From contig OY756967.1 of assembly GCA_963580455.1 (NCBI GenBank), forward strand, positions 5,354,501-5,418,500: 64,000 nt of DNA, written 5' to 3'. A model generated the notes under the pieces. It ran no database searches and was not told the origin of the DNA. It was given only the letters and a program-made list of their open reading frames with translations. Made by a program: the position numbers and the translations under genes. The stretch comes from Euonymus europaeus. Taxonomy: Eukaryota > Streptophyta > Magnoliopsida > Celastrales > Celastraceae. Of this stretch, positions 1 through 13,300 are shown one piece after another. Numbering within the stretch: position 1 is the first letter of the stretch; each line of letters begins with the position of its first letter.

Positions 1-292
1 TATTCATGATCTGCCTGTTAAATTGTCATATCATATGCTTTTTTATATAAAAAACCCTTATAAATAGTAAAACGGATGATATGAATCTTCGACACGTCAA
101 AATCTGGAAGCCCAACCTCTGAGCCACTTGTGTAATTGTCATATCATATGCTTAATTGTCATGTTTGTTAGGATTTACTTTCCGCCTAATAAGATGTCTG
201 CAATTTCTTTATTATTATATATATCGATGCTATTATCTTTCTGTTTGAATACTTTGTAACAACTCTTGCTGATTTGCAAAACTTGTGTACAG
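1..292. other. Probable intron of the V-ATPase subunit d gene
   Basis: No coding signal is visible. The stretch ends at the AG acceptor (291-292) of the first V-ATPase exon present, so it is probably part of the preceding intron; the start of the gene lies outside the window. It contains a perfect 20-bp direct repeat at 21-40 and 134-153. Confidence 0.5.
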
Positions 293-3200
293 AACCTTCC
301 CCACTCCACACCACTACTATCGTGGAGAAATGCACGCTTAAACTGGTTGATGAGTATAAACACATGATGTGCCAAGCGACAGAGCCTTTGTCAACTTTCT
401 TGGAGTATATTACGTACGTAAACCTTTTGCATTTAAAATTAAAAGATGTCGCCTCAGTCAAGGTTTAAAAATTCGAAAGGCGATTTGAGGCGGTGAAGCT
501 TGGTTGAGGCGAGGCGGTAGCCTCAAGGCGATCGAGGCGGTCGCCTCATTCCAAACTTAAAAAAAAACAGAATTCTCAATATATAAAAGCATCCACAATA
601 AGTGATTTTCATCAGCTTAGATGGTTATCAAAATGACAATGCTTTAAATGATTATTTGATGTGAAGCACTATAGAATGCTAGCCTTAACCTGAATCCAGT
701 TACAATACAAGTGGATTCCATCATATACTGCATTAGTTACCTTCCGTAGATATCAAATGTTCTTTATGAATCAATTAAAAAAAGAAGCTGCAAACCAGTA
801 GAGTTCTAATATTAGACTGAAATTGGATATGGTTTAAAGTTTAAACTCAAATGCGTACTTTTAACATTTGATTACTTAACCGAGGCTTTTTCTCTCCTTG
901 CTTTGTCTTGGGCTGCTAGAAGCACCGGGCAAGGAGCCAAGGAGCCAAGGAGATGGTTGCATCAGTTTGGCCATTTTTTGTTGTGTGTCTGTGTACTTTG
1001 TAGCTGAAAGCAAGTTCAGTTCTGTCTTCTTCTGAAATGTGATGGGAGAAAGGACTGACATTTCTACCATTATTTGTCCAGATACGGTCACATGATAGAC
1101 AATGTTGTGTTGATTGTTACTGGAACCTTGCATGAGAGAGATGTCCAAGAACTATTGGAGAAGTGCCATCCTTTGGGAATGTTTGACAGGTTCCACTACT
1201 TTCACGTGTTTCTCTCCTTATTCTGTATCTTTAAAAAACTTGAAAATTTGTTAAACCTCTCTCAAATTTCTCTTTTCCCAGCATTGCCACCCTTGCAGTT
1301 GCTCAGAATATGCGGGAGCTTTATAGGTTGGTGCTTGTTGACACTCCACTGGCTCCATACTTCTCTGAGTGTATCACATCGGAGGTACATACTGGTAACG
1401 ATTGAAGTCTGACTTCTGATTCCTTTTTTTCCCGTTGTCTTTTGAATCATAATAATTTATTGAGGCTCCGAGAAGGTGTAAACATCATGACAAAGAGGCT
1501 AAATTAACAATCTCAAGAAAATTCTGAATAAAATAAAGTAAACCAAAATTTGATGCATAAACATCCAACCTAAGTGACCGTGGAATTTAGTATCGATTCT
1601 CCCAAGCTAAAATCAACTACGTCATGTACATAGGTGTTACGAAGAGGATTCCGGTTCAAACTTTGATTGTATTTTTATTTATTTCTTCTTACTATTACAT
1701 ATTTTGGTATTACCCTATATGCTACTCTAACACTATGTAAAAGGACTATAACACCCTTAGTTATTCTAACACTCCCCCTCAAGTTGGAGCATAGATATCA
1801 ATTATGCCCAACTTGCTACAAATGTATGCTATCCGATTCCCTGCAAGGGCTTTTGTGAATACATCAGCTACTTGATCTCCAGTTTTAATATGTTTCACAG
1901 AAATCAACCCTTTTCTGAATTTTCTCACGAACAAAATGACAATCAATTTCAATATGTTTTATCCGCTCATAGAACACAGGGTTAGAAGCTATATGGATAG
2001 TTGCTTGATTATCACACCACAACCATATAGGAGTTGAGACCATTATACAAATCTCTCATAGTAAGTGATGTACCCACATAAGTTCACAAGTAGAGTGAGC
2101 CATATCTCTATATTGGGATTCTGCACTTGATCGAGCTACCACACTTTGTTTCTTACTTTTTCAAGATATTAAATTCCCTCCAACAAAGACACAATAATCT
2201 GTGGTAGACCTCCGATCGATTGGACAACCCGCCTAATCAGCATCACTTAATCCTTCTATTCTACTGTGGCCCTGATCTCCATAAACAATACCTCAACCTG
2301 GAGCACGCTTAAGATACTTTAGGATGTGAACAACTGCATCCCAATGTGACGTCCGAGGAAAGGACATGAATTGACTAACCACACTCACTGGAAAGGCAAT
2401 GTCGGGACGAGTTACAGTAAGATAATTAAGTTTCCCAACCAATCTCCTATATCGTTCAGGGTCAGGAAGTAAATCGCCATCTTCATTTGTAAGTTTCACA
2501 TTAGGTATCATAGGAGCATCACATGGTTTGGCAGCAGTCAAACCCTTTTCCTTGAGTATATGAAGGACATATTTTCTCTGTGATAAAAATATACATTTCT
2601 TACTTTGAAATACCTCAATTCCCAAGAAGTATCGAAGACATCCAAGATCCTTTGTCTAGAATTTGGTATGAAGGAAGGATTTGAGAGCAGTAATACCCAC
2701 ACCATCACTCCCGGTAATCACAATATCATCAGCATATACAATCAAAAGAACACACCCTCTCGCAGAGGTGCGATAGAAAATGGAATGATCATGAGCGCTC
2801 CGTCACATTCCAAACTCAAAGACACCTTGCTAAATTGTCCAAACCAAGCACGAGGACATTGTTTCAGCCCATATAATGATTTTTGTAGAAAACACACTTT
2901 CCTAGACTCCCCCTGAGCAACAAACCCAGGGTGCTGCTCCATATAGACCTCGTCGTTCAAGTCACCATGAAGAAAAGCATTCTTAATATCTAATTGATGC
3001 ATAGGCCAATGGTATGTGGCAGCCAAGGAGATAAACAATCGAATAGAAGCCAGTTTAGCAACAGGGGAGAAAGTCTCAGAATAATCAATGCCGTAAGTCT
3101 GAGCATACCCTTTAGCAACTAACCGAGCCTTAAGTCGAGCTACATAACCATCGAGATTGACTTTAATAGTGAAAATCCATTTGCAATCAATGGCACAGTA

Positions 3201-6200
3201 TCCCGCGGGAAGGGAAACAAGACGCCAAGTACCATTCTCCTTAAGAGCAGCCATTTCATCTTTCATTGCTTGTCGCCACCCAGGATGGGAAAGAGCTTCT
3301 GAAACAGATGTAGGCAGAGACACAAAATCGATAGAGGAAACAATAGACTGAGATGTAAGAGATAAACTATGATAAGAGACAAAAGAGGATATAGGATAAG
3401 TACAAGAACGTTTACCTTTTTGAAGAGCAATAGGTAAATCCATACTGGAGACAGGAAGAGAGGAACTGGGATCGAAAGATGAAGAAGCTAATAGAGATAT
3501 ATCATCCGGAGCTGGTAACGACACTGTAGGATCCACTGGAGGTGCCACGGGAGGAAATGGAGTAGGACGAGAAAATACCTTGGTGATAGGCGGACAAGGA
3601 GATTCAGAACTGGCTTGATGGAATACACGATAAACAAGAAACTCATCCTCAGAAGTAAAAACAGGGGTAGATAAATCAGGAACAAATGGGGTAGACTCAA
3701 AGAAGGTAACATCAGCAAAGATAATGTATCGACCTAGAGCAGGATAAAAACACCGATACCCTTTTTGATGACGCAAGTAGCCTAAGAAGAGACATTTCAA
3801 GGAGCGGGGATCAAGTTTGGAAACCTGTGGACGAACATCCTGTACAAAGCACACACAACCAAAGATACGAGGGGGAAGAGAAAAAAGGGGACGAGAGGGA
3901 AACAAAGTAGAATAAGGAATACCACCACCAAGAACAGAAGAAGACATACGATTGATCAAATAACAAGCAGTAGTAACAGCATCAACCCAAAAAATCTTAG
4001 AAACTTTCATATAGAACATTAATGCCCAAGCAACTTTCATTAAGTGACGATTTTTCCATTCAGCCACCCCGTTTTGTTGGGGGGTCACGACACAGGAGGA
4101 TTGATCAACAATATCATTGTGAACAAGAAAGGAAGAAAGAGATTGAGAAAAATACTCCTTAGCATTATCACTGTGCAGAATTCGGATAGAAATATTATGT
4201 CGTGTTTTAATTTTAGCATAAAAAGCACAAAAGATAGAATGTAACTCAGTACGATTTTTAATTAAATATAACCAAGTTACAAAGTACCAAAATCCAGACT
4301 TAGAAACCACAGGACATGAACCCCAAATATCAGAATAAATTAACTCAAAGGGGGACGCAGCCCGTTTATTGACGCGAGGAAGGTAAGACACACGATGGTG
4401 CTTGGCAAACTGACACGCCTCACAGTCCAACGTAGACACTGAACGCAAGCTAGGACAAAGACACTTTAATACAGGTAAAGATGGATAACCAAACTGACAA
4501 TGCAACTGATAAGAGGAGAGACAACTAGTAGAAGCAATGGATCGTGGCACCGGTGGAGAATCAGCAGTAAGCACATACAGACCATTGGATTGACAACCTT
4601 TACCAATAATCTTCTTCGTCCAAAGATCCTGAAAGACACAAAAATCAGGGAAGAAGTGAATAGAACAATTCAATGCACGAATGATTTTGCTAATGTACAT
4701 TAAATTAAGAGGAAAATGAGGTAAACAGAGAACATATGACAGATAGAGATGAAGTAGGAGACACTGTGCCATTACCAAGAATTGAAACACTAGAGCCATC
4801 GGCCAATGTGACATGACGAAATATTGGGGAGGACTGAAATGAAGAAAGTATACCTGTATTACTGGTCATGTGATCTGTGGCTCCAGAGTCAATGACCCAA
4901 GTAGGAGAGGAGGAAGTGAGACATGCAGTTGGGTTACCTGACTGAACCAGAGTGGCAGCATGAGAAGAATTCTGGGCACCATGAAACTAAGCAAAACGAG
5001 CATACTCATCAGCAGAAATCACAATCTGTCCATCAAAACTCGCAGCTCTACTAGTAGCAGTTAATAAACCATCATGAGTGACAACATTAGCTAACCGCGG
5101 ATAAGCATTTGGTTTCCCATGCAGCTTCCAACAATTCTTTCTCAGGCGGCCTTGTTCCCCACAATAGAAACACATTCTTGGACCTCCACGTCCACCACCA
5201 TCACGAATACCACTGCGACTACCTCGACTACCACTACGACCACCACGAGTATTACTAGCTGGTGGTGTCTATCTGACTAAAGCGGAGGTCTCTCCAATGA
5301 GAGATGTCCCACCAGATGTTTCTTCACTATAGTCCTTACATACCATGTGCAGGCAAGAAAATGCCTCAGCTAGTGAAGGAAGAGTGGTGTCAGTAAGGAG
5401 CTGAGATCAAGGCACATCATAATCAGAGTCCAATCCAACTAGAAAACATTGCACAATGATCTCCTCTTGTTGTTCCTGCATTTGCTCCACATCAGCAGTA
5501 ATAGGATACAGAGTCTTCATTTCCTCAAACATTTTTTTAAAAGTAGTGTAATAATCAATCAAAGTACGCCCCTTCTGGTTGGCACGATATAATCCCGACA
5601 ACAATTCATGAACATGAGATAAGTTTTTCTTACTGGCATATAAAGAGTCTAGATACTCCCATAACTCCTTGATCGAATCACAATGACCCACCATATCATC
5701 CACAGACATATCAATAGTATTATGAATTAGATTATATAATTTGTCATCATCCTTCAACCATTGAGCCCTAGCTTTTGACTCTGTTGGAGGATCATCGGTT
5801 AAGTGCTGCTCCATATCAATAACGGAAAGATACCGCCGAATAATATGTCGCCATTGATGGTAATTGGTACCGTTTAATTTTTGATCTGTAATCCGAGAAG
5901 TAGCTGCAATTATCTCAGTACTAACCTTCCTTTCAGTAGATTCAGCCATAGATACAACCCAACACAGGAATCCACAAGACTTGACCAAAAACACAAAAAT
6001 GGAAGTCACCAGTACCAAAAAAACAAAAGTTTGAGTTGTCACAAACCAAACCAGAACCAAATTTTGCAACTCAGAACCAGAAACAGAAGAAATCCAGCCG
6101 AGATACAAAACACCCAAGCAGTGAAACCAGCAGAAAACGAGACTAGGAGGAGATCGAGACAAACCTTGCGCGAGAGATAGGGGAAGTTGCGTGCAACCAG

Positions 6201-9200
6201 AAACCAGGAAGCACTGAATCGGACTGGAAAGCAACACCAATCACAGGGAATTTCAAAACAGTAGCATCGGTCACCGAAAATTCCACCAAAAATCTCACAA
6301 CAGGCCAACACAAGAAGCGCGGTCCACTGGAAAGAAGAACAAGAGTGTACAAGCGGAAGACAGAAGCCACGCGTGCGAAGAAAATCAGAGATCGCGCTGG
6401 GAAGTTCACCGTCGGAAAGGTCACCAGACAGCTCGGAACGCAACCCAGAGCTCGCGATCGAAAAGCGATCAGCGACCGAGACACGACTGTGCGCGATCCT
6501 TCGAGGCGCAATCTGTGCGCGACCTGCTCACCGGAACTTCTGGAATACCCGGTCCTCCAATACCATGTTATGAAGAGGATTCTGGTTCAAACTCTGATTG
6601 TATTTTTATTTATTTCTTCTTACTATTACATTTTTTATTTCTTCTTACTATTACATTTTTTGGTATTACCCTATATACAACTCTAACACTATGTAAAAGG
6701 ACTATAACACCCTTAGTTATTCTAACAATAGGTATCATTTTCGTGATATTATACTTATGTGTGAGAAAATGTCAAGCAACAAGATCTTTCCCAACTGAAA
6801 AATGAGAAGCCCAACAGACTGCCAGAAGATTAACCATGTACCCATGCTTTACTCCATGGCTAGTGAAGGAGAAAGTGATTTACAGACTTGAAATACTCTC
6901 AACAAAAGGTACCCTTTTGAGTGTTCTTGAACTACTTTTCAACAAAGCTTCACCTATCTTCATTTACATCTTTTGTGAGCTTTGTGTGAACCCTTGTTGA
7001 GTGATTGCCACATCTTTGAGCCAAATTCACATCCTTACCTGTGAGCATCACCAACCAAATAGAGAGTTCGTCAACCCAAATTAGCTTATGCTAACCTTGG
7101 GTGAAACTATACTTGAACACTTAAAAGAGTCTCTTGTGAAGGGCAACCACTTCTTTGTGAGTATGTTTAAGTTTGGGGATCACGCAAACCCTTAGTTGTA
7201 GGTGAGCTAGGAAAACCTACATTGTGAAAGTTTGGGGTGCACTTAGATAACCTTAGTGCTACCAATAGAATAATATCTTCTCTGAAAGTTGGCTAAAGCA
7301 AAATTATACTCTCTTGTTTTCTTTGTAGACACACTTGAATAGTTTTATACTTGTAGGTCTTTTCCCACCATATTTGCTTGAGTCCTACAATGGTTGGTTA
7401 CTGGCAATATTCCGAGAGGAAAACTTAAATAGTAGCCCTCCTTATCGGATATCTGCATAATTTTTGTGGAAACCTTTGATTGGCGGTTCTGTTCAGCTTT
7501 TGTTTATTTACATTTTCTTGGTCTCTCTAGGACTTGGATGACATGAATATTGAAATTATGAGGAATACTCTTTACAAGGCATACCTCGAGGATTTTTACA
7601 GGTTTTGTCAGGTGAGGATTGATAGCTAAATTCAGGAATTTGTTCACTTATTTATATGCAACATGATGTTATAAATACTTTTCTTACTAAGTTGGATATG
7701 ATTTCTTGTTAAGAAACTCGGAGGTGCCACTGCAGAGATCATGTCTGACCTCCTGGCCTTTGAGGCTGACCGAAGGGCTGTCAACATCACTATAAATAGG
7801 TACTCTGATATATCTTTTTTAACTTTCACATTGTTGTAACTAATTATTTTTTTCCTCTTAACATGTCATCTATATTGTTCACTCAACGCAGCATTGGCAC
7901 AGAGTTGACCAGGGATGATCGCAGGAAATTATTCTCTAGTTTTGGTTTACTGTAAGTTCTTTGCGAAACCACAATGTTGTGTTCTATCTTTTGCTTTGAA
8001 TGTGTTTATCATAGGATTGAATGCTTGTGTTAAACAGATATCCCTATGGCCATGAGGAGCTTGCTGTCTGTGAGGATATAGATCAGGTGTGTCATCAGTT
8101 TTAATTATCAATTTTGTAGATTCTTCTACTTTTTCAGTCAGGCTTCTTGAGGGCTTTACATTTGCACGGAAAACTTCATATTTGGTTTTCTGCTGAATAC
8201 AATGATTAGATTGGCTGATGTGGGTAATTAAATTGTTGTTATGTTGTAGTATTAGGTAGCGAATCTGTAACTCGACAAAAAAAAAGGTAGTGAATCTGTA
8301 AGATGCATACAACGGTAATTCTAGTGCCATGGTTGATTTGGGAAGATGTTCTAAATTTTCATTTTATGTTATTAGTTAGTAACGGATTTCCGTGATCTGA
8401 GATAGATAGTTCTCATTGCTTTTGTGCTTATGAAAGAAATTTGATTTGCATTGAACTGTCACTGTTTTTTGTGGCAATAATTGAGTTTCTAAGCTATATA
8501 TTCAGGATGAGGACCTTTGATGAATGAATATAGCAAATGACATGTTTCTAGTTGATAATATGATATCAGAGCAGAAGTTGGTTTGTACATGGACACATTG
8601 AGTTGAGACATGCCTCAGAATCTGGGGAGCTTAGACTAAATAGAATGCAGGAGTTTTCCATTAGAGATTCTTCTTGAAGAAAATGGTTTCCCTATAACCA
8701 AACCAGGCATTATACACAGAATATTGAGAAAACAAAATGAGATGGTTATGAAAAAGCAATGTGCCTAAATTTATTTTGTAGTTTATTCTTCTCTTTTAAT
8801 TCTATGCTCTACTTAGGCTGATATGAAAAGGTTTATGTCAGGTCACTGTGTCCTAGAGTTAACTTTTGTATATGTAGTCTGGAGGTTTGCATTTTGGGAG
8901 AAGATATTTTCACTGTGAGCTCATACTCTGCATCTATTCGGGATGAATCTAAATTCTAATTCTCGAGTCATTTTTCATGAACACATATCAGTGAGGCTCT
9001 ATATTTTTCCACTATTCAAAATTTACTTATGCTTTGGAAATATGACTTAGTAGCGCCTTGCAAGTATTTTGATTGGATTGTTGTCGTAGGTTCGTGGTGT
9101 GATGGAGAAATACCCTCCTTACCAGTCGATTTTTTCTAAGTTATCCTATGGAGAGAGCCTGATGCTTGACAAGGCATTTTATGAAGAGGAAGTGAAAAGG

Positions 9201-9457
9201 CTTTGCTTCTCTTTTGAGCAACAGGTCTATATATATATTTCCTTCACTAACCTGTCAGATAGCGTCTGGTTTTCTGGATTTTTTTTAATTTCTCTATAGT
9301 TGACAATGTTGTCTACCTTTCGCAGTTCCATTATGCCGTTTTCTTTGCATACATGAGGTTGAGGGAGCAGGAGATCAGAAACCTGATGTGGATATCTGAA
9401 TGCGTGGCTCAGAACCAAAAGTCCAGAGTTCATGACAGTGTTGTCTTGATATTTTAG
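293..9457 (+). CDS. VHA-d: V-type proton ATPase subunit d (5'-partial)
   Basis: Subunit d sits at the cytosolic end of the central stalk and couples the V1 motor to the Vo proton ring on tonoplast and endomembranes. Nine exons are visible: 293-413, 1082-1189, 1282-1384, 7531-7611, 7714-7799, 7892-7951, 8038-8086, 9090-9224, 9326-9457. All junctions are GT-AG and the phases join cleanly. They encode 290 residues plus a TAG stop. Recognisable motifs in order are [64 protein letters not shown] and [18 protein letters not shown] near the C-terminus. Plant subunit d is about 351 residues, so roughly 60 N-terminal residues are encoded left of the window. No frameshift or stop was seen, so the gene looks functional. 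Oddity: the intron after 1384 is 6.1 kb because a copia retrotransposon is inserted in antisense. Confidence 0.95.
461..552. repeat. GAGGCG-rich intronic repeat
   Basis: A locally GC-rich patch inside a V-ATPase intron, built of repeated GAGGCG/CGCCTC words in both orientations so that it can fold on itself. It resembles the end of a degraded transposon, but no partner end or target duplication was found. Confidence 0.35.
1635..1771 (-). repeat. 3' LTR of the first copia element
   Basis: 137-bp LTR. It is the 3' LTR with respect to element transcription, next to the polypurine tract. It lacks the internal 25-bp duplication of its partner at 6566-6727. Confidence 0.9.
1800..4814 (-). pseudogene. 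Copia pol: integrase, reverse transcriptase, RNase H
   Basis: A 690-codon open frame (4814-2742) carries the integrase zinc-binding region ([11 protein letters not shown]), the catalytic core ([23 protein letters not shown]) and the start of the reverse transcriptase ([38 protein letters not shown]). A frameshift near 2750-2830 moves the frame. The catalytic YADD box is read at about 2715-2740 in the next frame. The connection region follows ([17 protein letters not shown], 2625-2293). RNase H ([20 protein letters not shown]) is at about 2080-2165. In the host this is antisense intronic sequence. The frameshift and stops argue against a working polyprotein. Confidence 0.9.
4862..5950 (-). pseudogene. 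Copia gag and protease
   Basis: Gag begins at the methionine at 5950 ([14 protein letters not shown]) and holds a UBN2-type capsid region ([32 protein letters not shown]). A CCHC-like zinc knuckle ([20 protein letters not shown]) lies at 5175-5115. The protease active site [12 protein letters not shown] is at about 4865-4900. In-frame stops at about 5407, 5270 and 4987 interrupt what would be a single gag-pol frame. Further open sequence upstream to 6240 probably belongs to the leader. Confidence 0.88.
6566..6727 (-). repeat. 5' LTR of the first copia element
   Basis: 162-bp LTR. A 25-bp segment rich in TTTATTTCTTCTTACTATTA is tandemly duplicated here, which accounts for the whole length difference from the 137-bp partner. 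Confidence 0.9.
6733..7530 (+). other. Remainder of the long VHA-d intron
   Basis: Ordinary AT-rich intron sequence between the retrotransposon target duplication and the acceptor at 7529-7530. No open frame or repeat of note was seen. Confidence 0.6.
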
Positions 9458-9898
9458 CTTCTCTACAAAAATTTATTGGAAATAATTATACTTTCTGCAT
9501 AATCTGCTGTAAATTGCCCTTCTTGTGGCCAATAATCGTTCAGTTGCCGAGATTTGCTAGCGTCGCCGCTCGTGAGAATCATGTTAAGAAAAAAGTTTGT
9601 TTAGAAATGTTTTAGTAGTTATTCATAGACAAGTGTTTTGTATGAAGAGTGATCAGACAGACACACAGAGAGACACAGTGGTGGTGTTGAGATGAATTGT
9701 TGTATTTGTTGATTGCAGCATAAGTTATCTGTGATATTATTAATTAGGCTCTGAATAACACAAAATCACATTAATATCCCCATTTCTTATTACAGTTTTA
9801 GAATATAATTAGGCATGATCTCGAATGCAAGAGATTATGATATAGTAAATAATTTGGTTTCAATTATTGGGGTTATTAGTCATTAGTCCCCCGGAAAT

Positions 9899-10177
9899 TG
9901 TTGAAATTAATAACAATTGTTAGTGTTGAAATAACAATGGTTCAATTGATTCAAATAGAAAAAGATAATAAGAGACATGAGATTTAGAACTGAGAAAGAA
10001 GAAAGAAATATTTTCACTCTAATATTGTTCTTTTAATATTATATTTTTATATTTAGCAATGTAAATGTCAATAAGACATTGTCAAAGATAGAAGCTAATG
10101 TGGGTTGGTGGATCATCCATATGAAGAAGCTAATGTGGGTTGGTGGATCATCCATATCAATTAGAATATCTATAATA
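9899..10177 (-). repeat. 3' LTR of the second copia element
   Basis: 279-bp LTR with an internal tandem duplication of about 33 bp (GAAGCTAATGTGGGTTGGTG and following) near 10091-10156. The same doubling is present in the other LTR, so it predates insertion. Confidence 0.8.
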
Positions 10178-10382
10178 CTCCCCCTTAGATGACCACGTAT
10201 ACGAAGAATATGTTCATTAAAATCTTACTAAGAAAAAATTCAATGGGATCAAAATCTTAGTGAAAAAAAAAGAACACATTATTCTTGCATATCAACTGAG
10301 TAAGATCAGTGCGAAAATTGCCTTGTTAAAACTTTGCTACGGAAAACCCAGTGGGAAAAGAGTACAATTCATACCACTGTTG

Positions 10383-13300
10383 TCATGTCTTTACTCCCCC
10401 TGATTCAAGTAGACATTTGAGTTGCCACATACCAATGTCATAGACCAACTTCTTGAATGTTGCTAGTGGTAACGCCTTAATGAATAAATTTGTCAGATTA
10501 TCACAAGAGCGAATCTGTTGAACATTAATATCACCACTTTTTTGGAATTCATGTGTACTGAAGAATTTCACGGAGATGTGTTTAGTCTTGTCACCTTTTA
10601 TGTATCCTCCGCAGAGCTGAGCTATACATGCAACATTGTCTTCATATAATACCGTTGAGATACTTTTAACAGATTTTAATCCACACTTCTCTTGAATATG
10701 AGAAATCATTCCTTGCAGCCATACGCATTCCTGACTAGCTTCGTAAATCGCCATTATCTCAGAATGATTGGTAGAAGTTGCTGTTAGTGTTTGTTTGACT
10801 GATTTCTAAGAAATAACAGTATTTCCAAAAAAAAATATGTAACCAGTATGAGACTTGGCATTGTGAGAGTCAGATAAATAACCGGCATATGCATATCCAA
10901 CCATCTGAGACTTGAGATCTGATGAGTAGAATAAACCCAAATTGGTTGTACCTCGCAGATAACGCAGAATATATTTAATTCTATTCCAATGTCGTCGAGT
11001 AGGAGTATAACTATTCCTGGCCAATAAATTCACAACAAATTCAATATATGGCCTGGTACAATTGGTTAAATATATCAAAGATCCAATTGTACTCAAATAT
11101 GATACTTCTGGACCAAGTAATGTCTCTCCATCATCTTGGGGTCGAAATGGGTCTTTCTTAACATCAAGTGAACAAACTATCATTGGAGAACTCAAAAGAT
11201 GTACTTTATCCATGTAGAACTGCTTTAATACATTTTTCGGTATAGGTAGATTGATGAATAAAGATACCATTATGTAAATGGTCACTCTGAAGACCAACAT
11301 AATATTTTGTCTGTCTCAGATCTTTCATCTCAAATTCTGTCTTTAAATAATCAGCAACTTTAGTGAGCTTTTCAGGAGTCCCAACTAAATTTAAATCATC
11401 AACATAAACAACGATTATTTGAAATCCAGATTCTGACCATTTAATAAATACACATGGACAAATCAGATCATTTGTAACCCTTTCTTTGATAAGATATTCA
11501 CTTAATCGATGTACCACATATGGTCGGATTGTTTTAATTCATATAGTGAATGTTGAAGTTCGATTGAACACAATCTTCTAGGCTTTGCTTCAGGCAACCG
11601 AAATCCTTCAGGGATTTTCATATAAATATCACTATCCAACGATTCATATAAATAAGCGGTTATTACGTCGATAAGACGCATAGTCAGTCGTTCAACGACT
11701 GTTAGACCAATTAAGAATCTAAAAGTGATTCCATCCATAACAGGAGAGTATGTTTCATCATAATCAATTTCAAGTCTCTACGAGAAACCCTGTGCTACAA
11801 GTCTTTCTTTATAACGAATAATTTCATTATTCTCATTTCGCTTACGCACAAACACCCATTTGAATCCTACTTGTTGAACACCTTTTGATGTCTAGACTAC
11901 AGGTCCAAAAACTTCTCTTTTTGAAAGATAATTTAATTCTGCTATCATAACATCTTTCCATTTAGGCCAATCACTTCGATGTGGACATTCATCAACGAAT
12001 TTAGGCTCAGGGTCCTCATTACTTCTGGTAATGCTTAGAGCAACTACATAGACAAATATATTATCAACAATAATCTTACTTCTATCCCAACTCCCTTCAT
12101 CAGTTATTGAGCGCTCATTATTCTCATCATCAGGTACCTATATCTCTTCAAGAGATATTTTTCAGAAGATTGAGATTTAGTAAGTGTATTCTCTTCAGGA
12201 GTATTCTCTGCTAGAGATATATGCTCTTCTAGAATAGGCTCTTCTAGGGCTTTAGTAGAAATTTGGATATTTCTCTTTCGGAGAAATCTATCTTTAGCTC
12301 CCTGTGGTCTTCCACGTTTCTGACATGGCTTTAATTCACTTGATGTTTGTCCTTCAGGGACATTGATACGTGCAGTAGAATTTCTAGCAGGAATATGTGA
12401 CTTCAAAACTTTTGAAGTATCATTAAATGCATCAGGTAATTGACTAGTCATACCTTGTAAATGAACAATTTTATGAACTTCAAGTTCACACTGTTTTGTT
12501 CGTGGATCAAAATGAGATTGTGTCATAGTGTTCCAAAAACTATCATCGTGCTTATAATGATGAGAAATTTTGCTTCCTACAGGTGGAAAAATTGATTCAT
12601 CAAAGTGATAATCTACAAATCTAGCTTTGAAAACATCAACAGTTAATGGTTCAAGATATCTAACAATAGAAAGGGAATCAAAACTAACATAAATACCAAG
12701 TTGACGTTGTGGTCTCATCTTAGTACGTTGTGGAGGTGAAATAGGAACATAAATAGCACAACCAAAAATACAAAAAATGTGAAATACTAGGTTGATGACC
12801 TAATACCATTTGTAAAGGTGAATATGAATGATGAGCAGAAGGTCTAACTCGAATTAATAATGCAGCATGTAATATGACATGTCCCCAAGCATCAAAAAGT
12901 AATTTACTTTTCAAAAGCATTGGTCTAACAATTAACTGAATACGCTTTATTAGTGACTCTGCTAAACCATTTTGAGTACGAGTATGTGGAACAGAATGTT
13001 CAACATCTATACCTAATGACATACAATAATCATTAAATGATTGAGAAGTAAATTCACCAGTATTATCAAGTCGGACAGACTTAATAGGATAATCAGAAAA
13101 TTGTGCATGTAAACGAATAATTTGAGCTAAGAATCTAGCAAATGCAACATTTTCAGTAGATGATAAACATATACGTGACCATTTAGATGATGCATCTATT
13201 AGAACCATATAGTAACGAAATAGTCCGCATGATGGATGAATAGGTCCACATATATCTCTATGAATACGTTAAAGAAAGTTAGGAGATTCTACACCTACCT

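Larger units (their letters stand above)
1635..6727 (-). mobile_element. Ty1-copia LTR retrotransposon, complete, antisense in a VHA-d intron
   Basis: Both LTRs are present (1635-1771 and 6566-6727). They begin TG and end CA and are flanked by the 5-bp target duplication ATAGG (1630-1634 and 6728-6732). A polypurine tract (read on the minus strand) abuts the low-coordinate LTR at 1772-1785. A methionine-tRNA-like primer site, starting TGGTATTGGAG on the minus strand, abuts the other LTR at about 6550-6565. The order gag, zinc knuckle, protease, integrase, reverse transcriptase, RNase H is the copia order. Coding is mostly one frame, broken by a few stops and a frameshift, so the copy is probably non-autonomous but relatively young. 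The LTRs differ by about six substitutions and one 25-bp duplication by eye. Confidence 0.95.

Noticed and set aside
6039..6686. Overlapping open frames of 113-134 codons on both strands near the copia 5' LTR
   Set aside because: They lie in the retrotransposon leader, in several frames at once, with no domain content.
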